In this document: in pieces, positions 1 to 10,052 of the stretch
How the letters are laid out: the number at the start of each line of letters is the position of its first letter
Position numbering within the stretch: position 1 is the stretch's first letter
Assembly (NCBI RefSeq): GCF_016124325.1
Contig: NZ_WGNY01000002.1
Location: forward strand, 1 to 64,000
Length of the DNA: 64,000 bases
Reading direction: 5' to 3'
From: Phenylobacterium sp.
GTDB taxonomy: Bacteria > Pseudomonadota > Alphaproteobacteria > Caulobacterales > Caulobacteraceae
Translations under genes and position numbers: made by a program
Notes under the pieces: generated by a model
Database searches by the model: none
Told to the model about the DNA's origin: nothing
Seen by the model: the letters and a program-made list of their open reading frames with translations, nothing else

Positions 1-5
1 GCGCG

Positions 6-92
6 TGGTGGGGGAAGTAGGACTCGAACCTACGAAGCCATTACAGCAGCGGATTTACAGTCCGCCCCCTTTGCCACTCGGGACATTCCCCC
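6..92 (-). tRNA. tRNA-Tyr (anticodon GTA)
   Basis: On the minus strand a GGGGGAA acceptor stem (from base 92) pairs with TTCCCCC, followed by A and an encoded CCA (bases 6-8). The anticodon loop CTGTAAA gives GTA, so it reads Tyr codons. The T arm GTTCGAGTCC is canonical. The long variable arm, giving 87 nt with CCA, is as expected for bacterial tRNA-Tyr, a class II tRNA. It is divergent from the methylase gene that follows, so its promoter should lie between about 93 and 228. Confidence 0.96.
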
Positions 93-228
93 AGCGCGCT
101 CGGAGCCTGATCGGGAGCCGTCCTGAAGATGGCCTCCGCCACGGACGCGATGGGGCTTGAAGCGGCCGGTCTCGCGGTCCAAAAGCGGCGGCCGCCCGAG
201 GGGGCCCCAAATCGGAGCGCGTCTTATA

Positions 229-1038
229 GTGGCCTCGCATCCCGAACGCAACGACGCCCGGAAGGGCCGTAAATTCCGCCCCGCGCCCTCGGGCAAAGGG
301 CGCGGCGAACGCCGCCCCGCCGGGGTCGCCGACGACTGGATCTGGGGCTGGCACGCCGTCGAGGCGGCGCTGGACAATCCGCGCCGCGGGCCGCCCGTCC
401 GGCTGCTGGCCACCGCCGAGCGCGCCCGCCAGATCGAGTCGCGGTTCGGCCGCCAGAAGGCCGTCGAGATCGCCGACGCGCACCACATCGGCCTCAGCCT
501 GCCGCAGGGCGCGGTCCACCAGGGCGTGGCGATGCGGCCCGCGCCGCTGGACGAGGTGGAGCTCGGCGACTTCGAGGCCCGGCCGGGCGCCGTGCTGCTG
601 ATGCTGGACCAGGTGACCGATCCCCAGAACGTGGGCGCCATCCTGCGCTCGGCCGCCGCGTTCGGCGCCGTGGGCGTGGTGCTGCAGGACCGCCATGCGC
701 CCAAGCTGGCCGGCGCGCTCGCCAAGGCCGCGGCCGGGGCGGTGGAGAAATTGCCGGTGGCCCCTGTGGTGAACCTGTCGCGGGCCCTGGACGAACTGTC
801 CGACGCCGGCTGGCGGGCCGTGGGCCTGGCGGGCGAGGCCGAGCGATCGCTGGAGCAGGTGCTGGACGGCGCCCCGACCGTTCTGGTCATGGGCTCGGAG
901 GGCGAAGGCCTGCGCCGGCTGGTGGCCGAGCACTGCGACGAGCTGGCGAAGATCCCGATGCCCGGCGGCTTCGAGAGCCTGAACGTCTCGGCCGCCGCCG
1001 CCATCGCGCTCTACGAGGCCGCGCGCCCGCGCACGTAG
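229..1038 (+). CDS. rlmB: 23S rRNA 2'-O-ribose methyltransferase, RlmB/TrmH (SpoU) family
   Basis: A SAM-dependent SPOUT methylase that in RlmB modifies the ribose of G2251 in 23S rRNA. All three SpoU motifs are present: motif 1 DPQNVGAILRSAAAFGA, motif 2 VMGSEGEGL, and motif 3 PMPGGFESLNVSAAAAIALYE near the C-terminus. The N-terminal part, with WGWHAVEAALDN, is the substrate-binding domain. The preceding stretch is Arg/Lys/Gly-rich and disordered. I chose GTG at 229 (269 aa), preceded by GGAG at 214-217; a TTG at 157 would add 24 low-complexity residues. SpoU proteins can differ in substrate, so the specificity to 23S rRNA is likely but not proven. Confidence 0.88.
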   Translation: MASHPERNDARKGRKFRPAPSGKGRGERRPAGVADDWIWGWHAVEAALDNPRRGPPVRLLATAERARQIESRFGRQKAVEIADAHHIGLSLPQGAVHQGVAMRPAPLDEVELGDFEARPGAVLLMLDQVTDPQNVGAILRSAAAFGAVGVVLQDRHAPKLAGALAKAAAGAVEKLPVAPVVNLSRALDELSDAGWRAVGLAGEAERSLEQVLDGAPTVLVMGSEGEGLRRLVAEHCDELAKIPMPGGFESLNVSAAAAIALYEAARPRT

Positions 1039-1058
1039 CCGGGGCGGCGCCGGAGCGC

Positions 1059-1089
1059 GCAACCAAACGCAACGCCTCGCAGGCCGACG
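1059..1089. repeat. 31-base imperfect direct repeat, copy 1
   Basis: The segment starting GCAACC and ending CAGGCCGACG recurs at 3118-3148 with 27 of 31 identical bases by eye. The two copies bracket the PEP-CTERM gene and the HTH regulator gene. No gene lies in 1039-1149 apart from this. Its role is unknown: regulator site, remnant of duplication, or chance similarity in GC-rich DNA. Confidence 0.4.
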
Positions 1090-1149
1090 GACCTACCGGC
1101 GCAACCTCCCCGCGAGGATAACCCGGCCCCAGTTCAATCGGGGGCCACG

Positions 1150-2112
1150 ATGGCACGTGAGATCAAGACCGCGCTGGCCGCGGCGGCAGGCGCGCTGGCG
1201 CTTTGCGCGACGGCGGCAGACGCTAGCGTCCTCTACAGCAGCTATTCCTACGAGACGGGCGAGCAGGGCCTGATCGGCTACAATCCGACGACGCTTGGCG
1301 AATACGCGGCCCACACCGCGCCAGGCGATATACGAGGGCTCGCCTTCGGGGCCTGCTGCGACGCCTCGCTCAATGGCGGCGCGCTGTTCGTGACCAGGGA
1401 GACCGACCTGGGCGCCAGCGTCTCGCGCTATGACCTGGGCGAAAACTATCTCGACACCCTCAACTTCGGCCCCCCCATTGAGGCGGGCATCGTGGCCGCC
1501 GGCGGCGGGTCCGTATTCTGGTCCTACGAAGGCGTCTGGAGCGGAAGCGGATTCCACGTCGGCTGGCTGGACCCCGACTTCGGCGTCGGCCCCATCGAGA
1601 TCGACATCGGCGGCAAGGCCACCGGGATGGTCTTCGGCGACGACAGCCTGTTCGTGGCCTGGGACGGAACGATCGCCGAGTACGACCTGGGCGGCAACCT
1701 GCTGGCGTCGCAGAGCTACGCCTACTCCATCGACTCGCTGGCCTACGGGAACGGGCAGCTCTTCGCGGCGGCGAACTTCTTCGGGGCCAACGGTCTCCTG
1801 GCGTTCGACCCGCAGGACCTCACCTCGTACGACATCCTCGCCAACCTGAACGGCGAAGTGAACAGCCTGGCCTTCGGCGACGGCAGCATCTACGCCGCCT
1901 TCGACCACAGCATCGGCCGGTACGACACGGCGGGCGTCGAGCTGGACAGCATCGACACGGGCCGGCGCATCAACGGCTATCTGGCGTTCTACTCCGACGC
2001 CACACAGGGCGGCGTGCCCGAGCCTTCGGCCTGGGCGCTGATGATCCTGGGCTTCGGGCTGGCCGGATCGGCGTTCCGCGCGCGCCGCAAGGCGCCCGCC
2101 TTCCAGGCTTGA
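1150..2112 (+). CDS. secreted beta-propeller-like protein with PEPxxWA-CTERM sorting signal
   Basis: 320 aa. Residues 1-25 form a Sec signal peptide (TALAAAAGALALCATAADA). The C-terminus carries a PEP-CTERM sorting signal of the PEPxxWA type: VPEPSAWALM, a hydrophobic stretch ILGFGLAGSAF, then an Arg-rich tail. Such proteins are exported and processed by an exosortase, often for exopolysaccharide or surface display. The middle holds repeated blades of about 40 residues built on [S/G]-hydrophobic-A/V-[F/Y]-G-D-x-hydrophobic-hydrophobic, such as GMVFGDDSLFVAWDG, SLAYGNGQLFAAAN and SLAFGDGSIYAAFD, which suggests a small beta-propeller. No exosortase gene is in this window. The ligand is unknown. 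Confidence 0.85.
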   Translation: MAREIKTALAAAAGALALCATAADASVLYSSYSYETGEQGLIGYNPTTLGEYAAHTAPGDIRGLAFGACCDASLNGGALFVTRETDLGASVSRYDLGENYLDTLNFGPPIEAGIVAAGGGSVFWSYEGVWSGSGFHVGWLDPDFGVGPIEIDIGGKATGMVFGDDSLFVAWDGTIAEYDLGGNLLASQSYAYSIDSLAYGNGQLFAAANFFGANGLLAFDPQDLTSYDILANLNGEVNSLAFGDGSIYAAFDHSIGRYDTAGVELDSIDTGRRINGYLAFYSDATQGGVPEPSAWALMILGFGLAGSAFRARRKAPAFQA

Positions 2113-2118
2113 GGCCCC

Positions 2119-2136
2119 CGGCCGGCGCGCCGGCCG
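2119..2136. terminator. 18-base perfect palindrome after the PEP-CTERM gene
   Basis: CGGCCGGCG is followed at once by its reverse complement CGCCGGCCG, 7 bases after the stop codon. It could form a strong hairpin but has no T-tract, so intrinsic termination is uncertain. It lies just upstream of the next gene. Confidence 0.35.
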
Positions 2137-2186
2137 CTGACATCCGCCGACGAACCTGCGACGAATGCGTCGACACGGGAGTCGGG

Positions 2187-3104
2187 GTGGTGGAAGGCGA
2201 GTTTCCGGCGCGGCTGCTGCTGGCGCTCAAGGCGCTGTCCTTGAGCCGCGGTCGGCTCGCATCCGAACTGGCGGTGCACAAGTCGGTGGTCAGCCGCTGG
2301 CTGAACGGGCGCCAGGCGCCCTCGGGCGAGAACCTGGCCAACCTGACCCGGCTGGTGGCCGCCCAGCGGCCCGGTTTCACGCTGCTGGACTGGGAGACGG
2401 ACCTCGACACCCTGGCCGCCCGGCTGGGGGTCGCGGCCGAGCCGGCGCCCGAGGCCCTGGGCCCGCTGGCCAGCCTGCTGCCCGAGGGCGTGCTGCAGGA
2501 GGCCCGGGCGCTCACCGCCCTGCGCGGAGCGGACTACGAAGGCGTCTGGCGCACGACCCGGCCGGCGATCGGCCAGCCGGGACGGTTCATGCACGACCAC
2601 GTGTTGATCCGCCGGGCCGACAACGGCCTCCTCTCGGTCCGGCTGCAGGTGGAGGACATGCAGTTCGTTGGCTGGACGCTGATGACCCAGACCCAGCTCT
2701 TCTCGTTCGCGGCCGACGCGCGGAGCGGCGTCTTCATCTTCTCGATCTACAACGCCGTGCTGCGGCATAGGGCCGAGCGCCTGGACGGCATCTCCTTGAC
2801 CATCCAGCGGGTCGGCGGCGGTTCTCCGGTGGCGGGCGCGCTGCTGCTCGACCGCGTGGCCGACCTGACCGACGACCCGGAGGCCGACGAAGCCGCCTTC
2901 ATGGCGCGCGGCGCCGCGAGCGGGCTCGCGCCCAAGGGCTCGATCCCGGAGGACGTCGAGACGCATCTCCTCCGCGACTTCGGGCCGTCGGCTCTCGCGC
3001 AGGGCGGCCACGCGCTGCTGACGATGCCGTTCGCCACCTCCTGGTCGCGCGGCCCCAACATCACCACCCCGGATGCGCCGGCGTCGCCGCCCCGCGCCTG
3101 CTGA
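2187..3104 (+). CDS. HTH (XRE-like) DNA-binding protein with a conserved C-terminal domain of unknown function
   Basis: 305 aa. Residues about 4-60 look like a helix-turn-helix: LALKALSLSRGRLASELAV, then HKSVVSRWLNGRQAPSGENL, the recognition-helix pattern of XRE/lambda-repressor proteins. The rest (about residues 100-250) is a globular domain with HDHVLIRRADNGLL, VGWTLMTQTQLFSFAAD and VFIFSIYNAVLRH, which I do not recognise and which could be a sensor or effector domain. The start is one of two adjacent GTG codons (2187 or 2190) behind GGGAG; an upstream TTG at 2109 would overlap the PEP-CTERM stop. It follows the PEP-CTERM gene on the same strand and may regulate it. Confidence 0.72.
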   Translation: MVEGEFPARLLLALKALSLSRGRLASELAVHKSVVSRWLNGRQAPSGENLANLTRLVAAQRPGFTLLDWETDLDTLAARLGVAAEPAPEALGPLASLLPEGVLQEARALTALRGADYEGVWRTTRPAIGQPGRFMHDHVLIRRADNGLLSVRLQVEDMQFVGWTLMTQTQLFSFAADARSGVFIFSIYNAVLRHRAERLDGISLTIQRVGGGSPVAGALLLDRVADLTDDPEADEAAFMARGAASGLAPKGSIPEDVETHLLRDFGPSALAQGGHALLTMPFATSWSRGPNITTPDAPASPPRAC

Positions 3105-3117
3105 AGCCGCCCGGCCC

Positions 3118-3148
3118 GCAACCCGACGCAACGCGACGCAGGCCGACG
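3118..3148. repeat. 31-base imperfect direct repeat, copy 2
   Basis: Partner of the segment at 1059-1089 (27 of 31 bases identical), lying 13 bases after the stop of the HTH gene. Confidence 0.4.
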
Positions 3149-3187
3149 CGACTGGCCAGGGCCGCCGGGCGTGACATCCTTCGCCCC

Positions 3188-3292
3188 GGCTGAGGGGGAG
3201 TCGCGGCGGCGCGACCTGACCATCCGTCGCCGCGACGATCCAGGGTCGCCTGCTCCACCCCGAAAGGCGGGCCTGGACAATCCCCCTCAGCC
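3188..3292. repeat. nested inverted repeat (foldback) between the HTH gene and the first terC-like gene
   Basis: The outer arms GGCTGAGGGGGA (3188-3199) and TCCCCCTCAGCC (3281-3292) are perfect complements. Just inside, GTCGCGGCG pairs with CGCCGCGAC. The 252-base gap 3105-3356 has no gene. The element could act as a terminator, a leader structure for the terC-like genes, or be a dispersed palindromic repeat. Confidence 0.5.
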
Positions 3293-3356
3293 CTCGCCTG
3301 CGCCTGCGGTCCAGCGGACAGTTGCAGGCCCGCGCCGCCTGCCCCATTGAGGGCCG

Positions 3357-4097
3357 ATGGCGTTCCCCTTCCTCCCGACCGGCGCGGTCTCAGCGTTCTT
3401 CCAGGTCGTGCTGATCGACCTCGCGCTGGCGGGCGACAACGCCGTGGCGGTGGGCCTTTCCGCCGCGGGCCTGCCGCCGCAGCAGCGACGCCGCGCCATC
3501 ATGCTGGGCCTGGCCTGCGCGATGGTGATGCTGATCTGCTTCGCGCTGCTCACCACCCAGCTGCTCAAGGTCGTCGGCCTGCTGTTCGCCGGCGGCCTGC
3601 TGCTGCTCTGGGTCTGCTGGAAGATGTGGCGCGAGCTGCGCGAACAGGGCCGCGAGGAGGCCGCCGTCGGCGAGGCGGCGCTCGAGGAGGCCACCGGCGT
3701 CGAGATCGGCGCCTCGCCCCGCCAGAAGGCCAAGGCCAAGACCATGGGCCAGGCCATGCTGCAGATCCTGGTGGCCGACCTCACCATGTCGCTGGACAAC
3801 GTGCTGGCGGTGGCCGGCGCGGCGCGCCAGCACCCCAGCGTGCTGATCGCCGGCCTGCTGCTGTCGATCACCCTGATGGGCGTGGCGGCCAGCTGGATCG
3901 CCCGCCTGCTGCACCGGTTCCGCTGGCTGGGATACCTCGGCCTCGCCATCGTGCTGTGGGTGGCGATGAACATGATCTGGGACGGCGCGCGCGAGGCGGC
4001 GATCGATCTGGGCCGGGTCGACGACTACAACCGCCTGGCGCCCGCCGCGCTGGAGATCACCCCGGCCGAGCAGGCGGAGCACAACGCCCGTCGCTGA
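3357..4097 (+). CDS. TerC family integral membrane protein (YjbE type), first of a tandem pair
   Basis: 246 aa, with about seven hydrophobic segments. The family signature occurs twice: near residue 22 [22 protein letters not shown], and near residue 140 [18 protein letters not shown]. The paired acidic and Asn residues in membrane helices are conserved in TerC/Alx/YjbE proteins, which are linked to Mn2+ or Ca2+ efflux and tellurite resistance. A charged loop (about residues 97-130, rich in E, A and K) separates the two halves. It is followed 40 bases later by a paralogue, so the two could form a heteromer. The transported ion cannot be told from the sequence. Confidence 0.88.
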   Translation: MAFPFLPTGAVSAFFQVVLIDLALAGDNAVAVGLSAAGLPPQQRRRAIMLGLACAMVMLICFALLTTQLLKVVGLLFAGGLLLLWVCWKMWRELREQGREEAAVGEAALEEATGVEIGASPRQKAKAKTMGQAMLQILVADLTMSLDNVLAVAGAARQHPSVLIAGLLLSITLMGVAASWIARLLHRFRWLGYLGLAIVLWVAMNMIWDGAREAAIDLGRVDDYNRLAPAALEITPAEQAEHNARR

Positions 4098-4104
4098 ACC
4101 TGTT

Positions 4105-4118
4105 GCGCGCGCGCGCGC
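4105..4118. repeat. (GC)7 dinucleotide tract
   Basis: Fourteen alternating G/C bases lie in the short gap between the two terC-like genes, just upstream of the second start. Such tracts can slip or form Z-DNA; nothing shows that this one is functional. Confidence 0.6.
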
Positions 4119-4137
4119 AGCACGCCATTTGAGCGCG

Positions 4138-4829
4138 ATGTTGGAAGGCCTGATCGCCGCCGGCGCCGCCTCGGCGCTCGTCCAAGTCCTGCTGATCGAC
4201 CTGGTGCTGGCCGGCGACAACGCCGTGGCCGTGGGCCTGGCCGCCGCCGGACTGCCGCCCGAGCAGCGCCGCAAGGCGATCCTGCTCGGCATGGCCGTGG
4301 CCGTGATCGCCCGCATCGGCTTCGCGCTGATCACCACCCAGCTGCTGGACGTGCTGGGCCTGCTGCTGGCCGGCGGGGTGCTGCTGCTCTGGGTCTGCTG
4401 GAAGATGTGGCGCGACCTGCGCGAGCATGCCCAGGAGCCGGCGCTGGCGGGCGACGGGGCCGCGCCGCCGCCACGCGCGCCCAAGAGCTTCGGCCGGGCG
4501 CTCGCCACCATCGCCATCGCCGACATCTCGATGTCGCTGGACAATGTGCTGGCGGTGGCCGGCGCGGCCCGCGAGCACCCCGGCGTCCTGGTCGCCGGCC
4601 TGCTGATCTCGATCGCCCTCATGGGCGCGGCCGCCCACGCCATCGCCCGCCTGCTCGACCGCCACCGCTGGCTGGGCTACCTCGGCCTCGCCATCGTCGC
4701 CTATGTGGCGCTGCACATGATCTGGGAAGGCCACCGCGAGCTGGTGGTCGATTTGGGCCGGGGCCCCGCCTACAACGCCGTGATGCCCGCCGCGCTGGAC
4801 CTGACGCCCCGGGAACTGGCCGGCGGCGG

Positions 4830-4833
<4 letters not shown>
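4138..4833 (+). CDS. TerC family integral membrane protein (YjbE type), second of a tandem pair
   Basis: 231 aa. It is a close paralogue of the preceding protein: both share [24 protein letters not shown] near the start, [16 protein letters not shown] in the middle, [17 protein letters not shown] and [11 protein letters not shown] near the end. The charged middle loop is shorter and Pro/Ala-rich. The ATG at 4138 is preferred to a TTG at 4129. The two genes most likely arose by tandem duplication and are co-transcribed. The stop TAG shares the bases CTAG with the stop of the convergent metG. Confidence 0.88.
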
Positions 4834-6656
<1,823 letters not shown>

Positions 6657-6851
6657 GGGATGTTGCGGAAAACGTCTGGCGCCGGGCGGAGAGAAGCGCG
6701 GCTTATAGGCCGCCCGCGGCGTTCGCCAAAGCGCGTGTTTTCAGGAAAAGCTCGCAATGCGTGGTGAGGGGGTCAAACTCGCCCCACGGGGAGAGGGCGG
6801 CGGCCCGTGAGTCGCTAGCAGAAGAACGTCGCCCGGAACGGGAGGATCGAA

Positions 6852-7337
6852 ATGCTGAAACACGCCATTCCCATTGCGGCCGCGCTTGCGGGCTGCCTGG
6901 CGCTGGCCGCGTGCGGGGACAAGCCCGCCGCCAAGGACGAGGCCGCCGCCGCGCCCGAGAAGTCGTACGGCCGTCCGATGCAGATGTATCAGGGCCAGGG
7001 CAAGGTGGAGTCGATCCAGTCGGCCAGCGTCGCGCCCGACAAGGACGGCGGCGTGATGCTGAAGGCGTCGGCCACGGTGGCCGGCGAAGGCTACAAGAAC
7101 GCCGCGTTCCTGCCCTACGTCTACGCCGCCAGCCCGCCCGACGGGATCTACGAGGTGGATGTGGTGGCCGATGCGCCGGCCACGCCGGGCGCGGCGACGC
7201 CGACGCCGGTCGAGGTCTCCGGCGCGTGGGACAAGTACACGGACGGCCGGGTCAAGGGGATCAAGTTCATCTCCAAGACCAACAACGTCGTCGCCATGCT
7301 TCCGGCCGCCGCTGGCGCGGCTCCGGACCAGAAGTAG
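6852..7337 (+). CDS. small lipoprotein of unknown function
   Basis: 161 aa. The N-terminus is a lipoprotein signal, with the lipobox LALAAC and the modified Cys at 21. The mature part begins with a low-complexity A/E/K linker, then a region with SIQSASVAPDKDGGVMLKASATVAGEGYKNAAF that looks like a beta-rich periplasmic domain, close in feel to protease-inhibitor-type folds. A start-deciding RBS GGGAGG lies 8 bases before the ATG. I do not recognise the family. It stands alone, convergent with the DUF486 gene. Confidence 0.75.
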   Translation: MLKHAIPIAAALAGCLALAACGDKPAAKDEAAAAPEKSYGRPMQMYQGQGKVESIQSASVAPDKDGGVMLKASATVAGEGYKNAAFLPYVYAASPPDGIYEVDVVADAPATPGAATPTPVEVSGAWDKYTDGRVKGIKFISKTNNVVAMLPAAAGAAPDQK

Positions 7338-7346
7338 CCGAGGGGC

Positions 7347-7372
7347 GCCGGGCCGCCTCCGGGCGGCCTGGC
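7347..7372. terminator. hairpin between convergent genes
   Basis: GCCGGGCCGCC (7347-7357), loop TCCG, then GGCGGCCTGGC (7362-7372): an 11-base stem with one G-T pair. It sits between the stops of two convergent genes and could terminate both. No T-run follows, so support is moderate. Confidence 0.45.
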
Positions 7373-7378
7373 GTCGGC

Positions 7379-7735
7379 TCAGCCCAGCGGCCCCTTGAAG
7401 ACGAACCACGCGCCGAGCGCGATGAACCCGAAGCCGACCGCGTGGTTCAGCGTCAGCCGCTCCCCCAGATAGGTCACCGAGAAGACCGCGAAGACCGAGA
7501 GGGTGATCACCTCCTGCATCGCCTTGAGCTCGGCCGGGTCGTAGACCAGCCGGCCGATGCGGTTCGCCGGGACGGCCAGCCAGTACTCGAAGAAGGCGAT
7601 GCTCCAGCTCGCCAGGACGATGATCCAGAGCGGCCGGTGCTCGATCTTGAGGTGGCCGTACCACGCGAACGTCATGAACACGTTCGAGGCGATCAGCATC
7701 AGGACGGGAGCGATCGCGGTCCAGGCGGTGGGCAT
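7379..7735 (-). CDS. DUF486/DMT-like small membrane protein
   Basis: 118 aa with four hydrophobic helices. The sequence has TFAWYGHLKI, WSIAFFEYWLAVPANRIG and the ending GAWFVFKGPLG, which is the pattern of the DUF486 family, small members of the drug/metabolite transporter clan. The start ATG at 7733-7735 was chosen because the family is about 110-120 aa long; a longer frame upstream would run into the promoter area of the divergent potF. The substrate is unknown. Confidence 0.85.
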   Translation of the reverse strand: MPTAWTAIAPVLMLIASNVFMTFAWYGHLKIEHRPLWIIVLASWSIAFFEYWLAVPANRIGRLVYDPAELKAMQEVITLSVFAVFSVTYLGERLTLNHAVGFGFIALGAWFVFKGPLG

Positions 7736-7747
7736 CGTGATTTCGCG

Positions 7748-7776
7748 CTTAACGGGGAGGAGATGCGACCTATAAC
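7748..7776 (+). promoter_or_regulatory. possible promoter of the potFGHI operon
   Basis: CTTAAC at 7748-7753 and TATAAC at 7771-7776 are separated by 17 bases and resemble -35 and -10 elements. They lie 28 bases before the potF ATG in a 68-base divergent gap. The match to the -35 consensus is weak. Confidence 0.35.
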
Positions 7777-7803
7777 GTGCGCCGCGAAGATGGGGGATCG
7801 GGC

Positions 7804-8913
7804 ATGAAGGCATGGCTTCCCGGCCTGGGGATGATGGCGGCTCTGGCGCTGGCGGCATGCAGCCCCGGCGGCGGCGGCAAGGCCACGGATCCGGGCGAAC
7901 TGCGAATCTACAACTGGTCGGACTACATCGACCCGGCCCTGCTGACCCAGTTCACCAAGGAGACCGGGATCAAGGTCACCTACGACACCTTCGATTCGAA
8001 CGAGGTGCTGGAGACCAAGGTGCTGCAGGGCGGCACGGGCTACGACATCGTCGTCCCCTCGAACCACAACATCCCCCGCTACATCACGGCCGGCGCGATC
8101 CAACCGCTGGACAAGACCCAGCTTCCCGGCCTCGACAAGCTGGCGCCCGACGTGCTGGCGCACATGCAGCCATTCGATCCGGGCGAGAAATACAGCGTGC
8201 CCTACATGCAGGGCACCGTGGGCATCGGCTACAATGTGAACGCCGTGGCCAAGCGGCTGCCCGGCGTGAAGGTGGATAGCTGGGCGATCGTCTTCGACCC
8301 CAAGAACCTGGCCAAGCTGAAGGACTGCGGCGTTTACTTCCTCGACGCCTCGGAGGACATGTTCGCGATCACGCTGAACGACCTGGGCAAGGACCCGAAC
8401 TCGACCAACCTGGCCGACTACGACGAGGCCACGGACTTCCTGCTGAAGGCCCGGCCCTATGTGAGGAAGTTCCACTCGTCGGAATACATCGACGCGCTGG
8501 CCAACGGCGATATCTGCGTCGCCATCGGCTATTCGGGCGACGTGCTGCAGGCCAAGGCCCGCGCCGAGGAGGCCAAGAACGGCGTCGACATCGCCTATGT
8601 CATCCCCAAGGAAGGCAGCCAGGTCTGGTTTGACGTCTTCACGATCCCGAAGGACGCGCCGAACCCGGCGGCGGCCCACAAGTTCCTGGCCTTCATGCTG
8701 CGCCCCGAGGTGATCGCCCAGGCGTCGAACTACACCGAGTACGCCAACGCCAACGCCGCGGCGACGCCGCTGGTGGACGAGGAGATCCGCGACAACCCCA
8801 ACGCCTATCCGACGCCGGAACTCTCCAAGCGCCTGTTCGTGACCACCACCAAGGACCAGGACCTGCTGCGCGAGGTGAACCGGCGGTGGACCAAGGTTCT
8901 GACCGGGCATTGA
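7804..8913 (+). CDS. potF: polyamine (putrescine/spermidine) ABC transporter substrate-binding lipoprotein
   Basis: 369 aa. The signal ends in a lipobox LALAAC (Cys19), so the protein is probably anchored in the periplasm. The mature N-terminus LRIYNWSDYIDPALL is a hallmark of PotD/PotF, in which aromatic and acidic residues of this motif line the diamine-binding cleft. Further family marks are YDTFDSNEVLETKVL, PYMQGTVGIGYN and AIGYSGDVLQAKARA. The gene is the first of four tightly overlapping genes for a full importer. GGGGGA six bases before the ATG is a good RBS. Whether putrescine or spermidine is preferred cannot be read with certainty. Confidence 0.93.
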   Translation: MKAWLPGLGMMAALALAACSPGGGGKATDPGELRIYNWSDYIDPALLTQFTKETGIKVTYDTFDSNEVLETKVLQGGTGYDIVVPSNHNIPRYITAGAIQPLDKTQLPGLDKLAPDVLAHMQPFDPGEKYSVPYMQGTVGIGYNVNAVAKRLPGVKVDSWAIVFDPKNLAKLKDCGVYFLDASEDMFAITLNDLGKDPNSTNLADYDEATDFLLKARPYVRKFHSSEYIDALANGDICVAIGYSGDVLQAKARAEEAKNGVDIAYVIPKEGSQVWFDVFTIPKDAPNPAAAHKFLAFMLRPEVIAQASNYTEYANANAAATPLVDEEIRDNPNAYPTPELSKRLFVTTTKDQDLLREVNRRWTKVLTGH

Positions 8914-10052
8914 GCGGGCGTCCGCAGCTCGGCGCCGTCCGCGAGGCCTTCGCGCCGTGGGAGGATCCCGCGGTGCGGCCGCTCGTGCGCTTCGAAGGCG
9001 TCGGCAAGTCGTTCGGCGACACCGCCGCGGTGCGGGGCGTGGACCTCTCGATCTACGAGGGCGAGTTCTTCGCCCTGCTCGGCCCTTCCGGCTGCGGCAA
9101 GACCACCCTGATGCGCCTGCTGGCCGGGTTCGAGACGCCGGACGCCGGACGCGTGCTGCTGGGCGACCGCGACATCGGCGCCGACCCGCCGCACCGGCGG
9201 CCCGTCCACATGATGTTCCAGGCCTATGCGCTGTTCCCGCATCTCACCGTGGCCCAGAACATCGCGTTCGGGCTGAAGCGCCAGGGCGTGCCCAGGGCCG
9301 AGATCGGGCCGCGGGTCGAGGAGATGCTCTCGCTGGTCAAGCTGGAGGGCCTGGGCCGGCGCCGGCCGGACCAGCTCTCGGGCGGCCAGCGGCAGCGCGT
9401 GGCCCTGGCCCGGGCGCTCGCGCCCAGGCCGCGCATCCTCCTGCTCGACGAGCCGATGGCGGCGCTGGACCGCAAGCTGCGCGAGGAGACCCAGTTCGAG
9501 CTGATGGCCATCCAGCAGCGGCTGAACCTGACCTTCATGATCGTCACCCACGACCAGGACGAGGCCATGGTGGTCGCCGACCGGATCGCGGTGATGCGCG
9601 CCGGCGAGATCGTTCAGGTGGGCCGCCCAACCGAGGTCTACGAGGCGCCGGCCGATCGCTACGTGGCCGGCTTCATCGGCGACGTGAACCTGTTCGAGGG
9701 CCGGGTGACGGCGGCGGGCGGCGGCCGGGTGCGGCTGGCGAGCGACGACGGCGCGTTCGACGCCGAGGGCGAAGCCGCCGTGGGCGACAAGGCCTGGCTG
9801 GCCGTGCGGCCGGAGAAGATCGCCGTCCATACCGAGCCGCCCGTCGGCGGAGACGGGAACGTCATCGCCGGTAGGATCGTGGACTACGGCTACCTGGGCG
9901 ACTGGACGACCTATGTGGTCGAAGCCTCGCCGGGGCGCACGCTGCGCGCCGCGCGCGCCAACGCCACCCGCCTCGTGGATCGTCCCCTGGGCGTCGGCGA
10001 CCCGGTCTGGCTGACCTTCGCGCCTTCCAGCGCCGTGGTGCTGACCACGTGA
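8910..10052 (+). CDS. potG: polyamine ABC transporter ATP-binding protein
   Basis: 380 aa from a TTG at 8910 that overlaps the potF stop (TTGA). A GTG at 8886 is an alternative. The ABC domain has Walker [10 protein letters not shown], the Q-loop in [11 protein letters not shown], signature LSGGQRQRV, Walker B ILLLDEPM and switch His in VTHDQDEAM. After about residue 240 comes a TOBE-type regulatory domain ([20 protein letters not shown]) as in PotA/PotG. It powers uptake through PotH and PotI at the cytoplasmic face. Confidence 0.93.
   Translation: MSGRPQLGAVREAFAPWEDPAVRPLVRFEGVGKSFGDTAAVRGVDLSIYEGEFFALLGPSGCGKTTLMRLLAGFETPDAGRVLLGDRDIGADPPHRRPVHMMFQAYALFPHLTVAQNIAFGLKRQGVPRAEIGPRVEEMLSLVKLEGLGRRRPDQLSGGQRQRVALARALAPRPRILLLDEPMAALDRKLREETQFELMAIQQRLNLTFMIVTHDQDEAMVVADRIAVMRAGEIVQVGRPTEVYEAPADRYVAGFIGDVNLFEGRVTAAGGGRVRLASDDGAFDAEGEAAVGDKAWLAVRPEKIAVHTEPPVGGDGNVIAGRIVDYGYLGDWTTYVVEASPGRTLRAARANATRLVDRPLGVGDPVWLTFAPSSAVVLTT

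Noticed and set aside
157..228. N-terminal extension of the RlmB-type gene from TTG 157
   Set aside because: The added residues are low-complexity and not part of the SpoU fold; GTG 229 has a better upstream GGAG.
4105..4118. (GC)7 tract as a phase-variation switch
   Set aside because: It lies outside the coding frame and is short. No evidence of variation, so only listed as a repeat.
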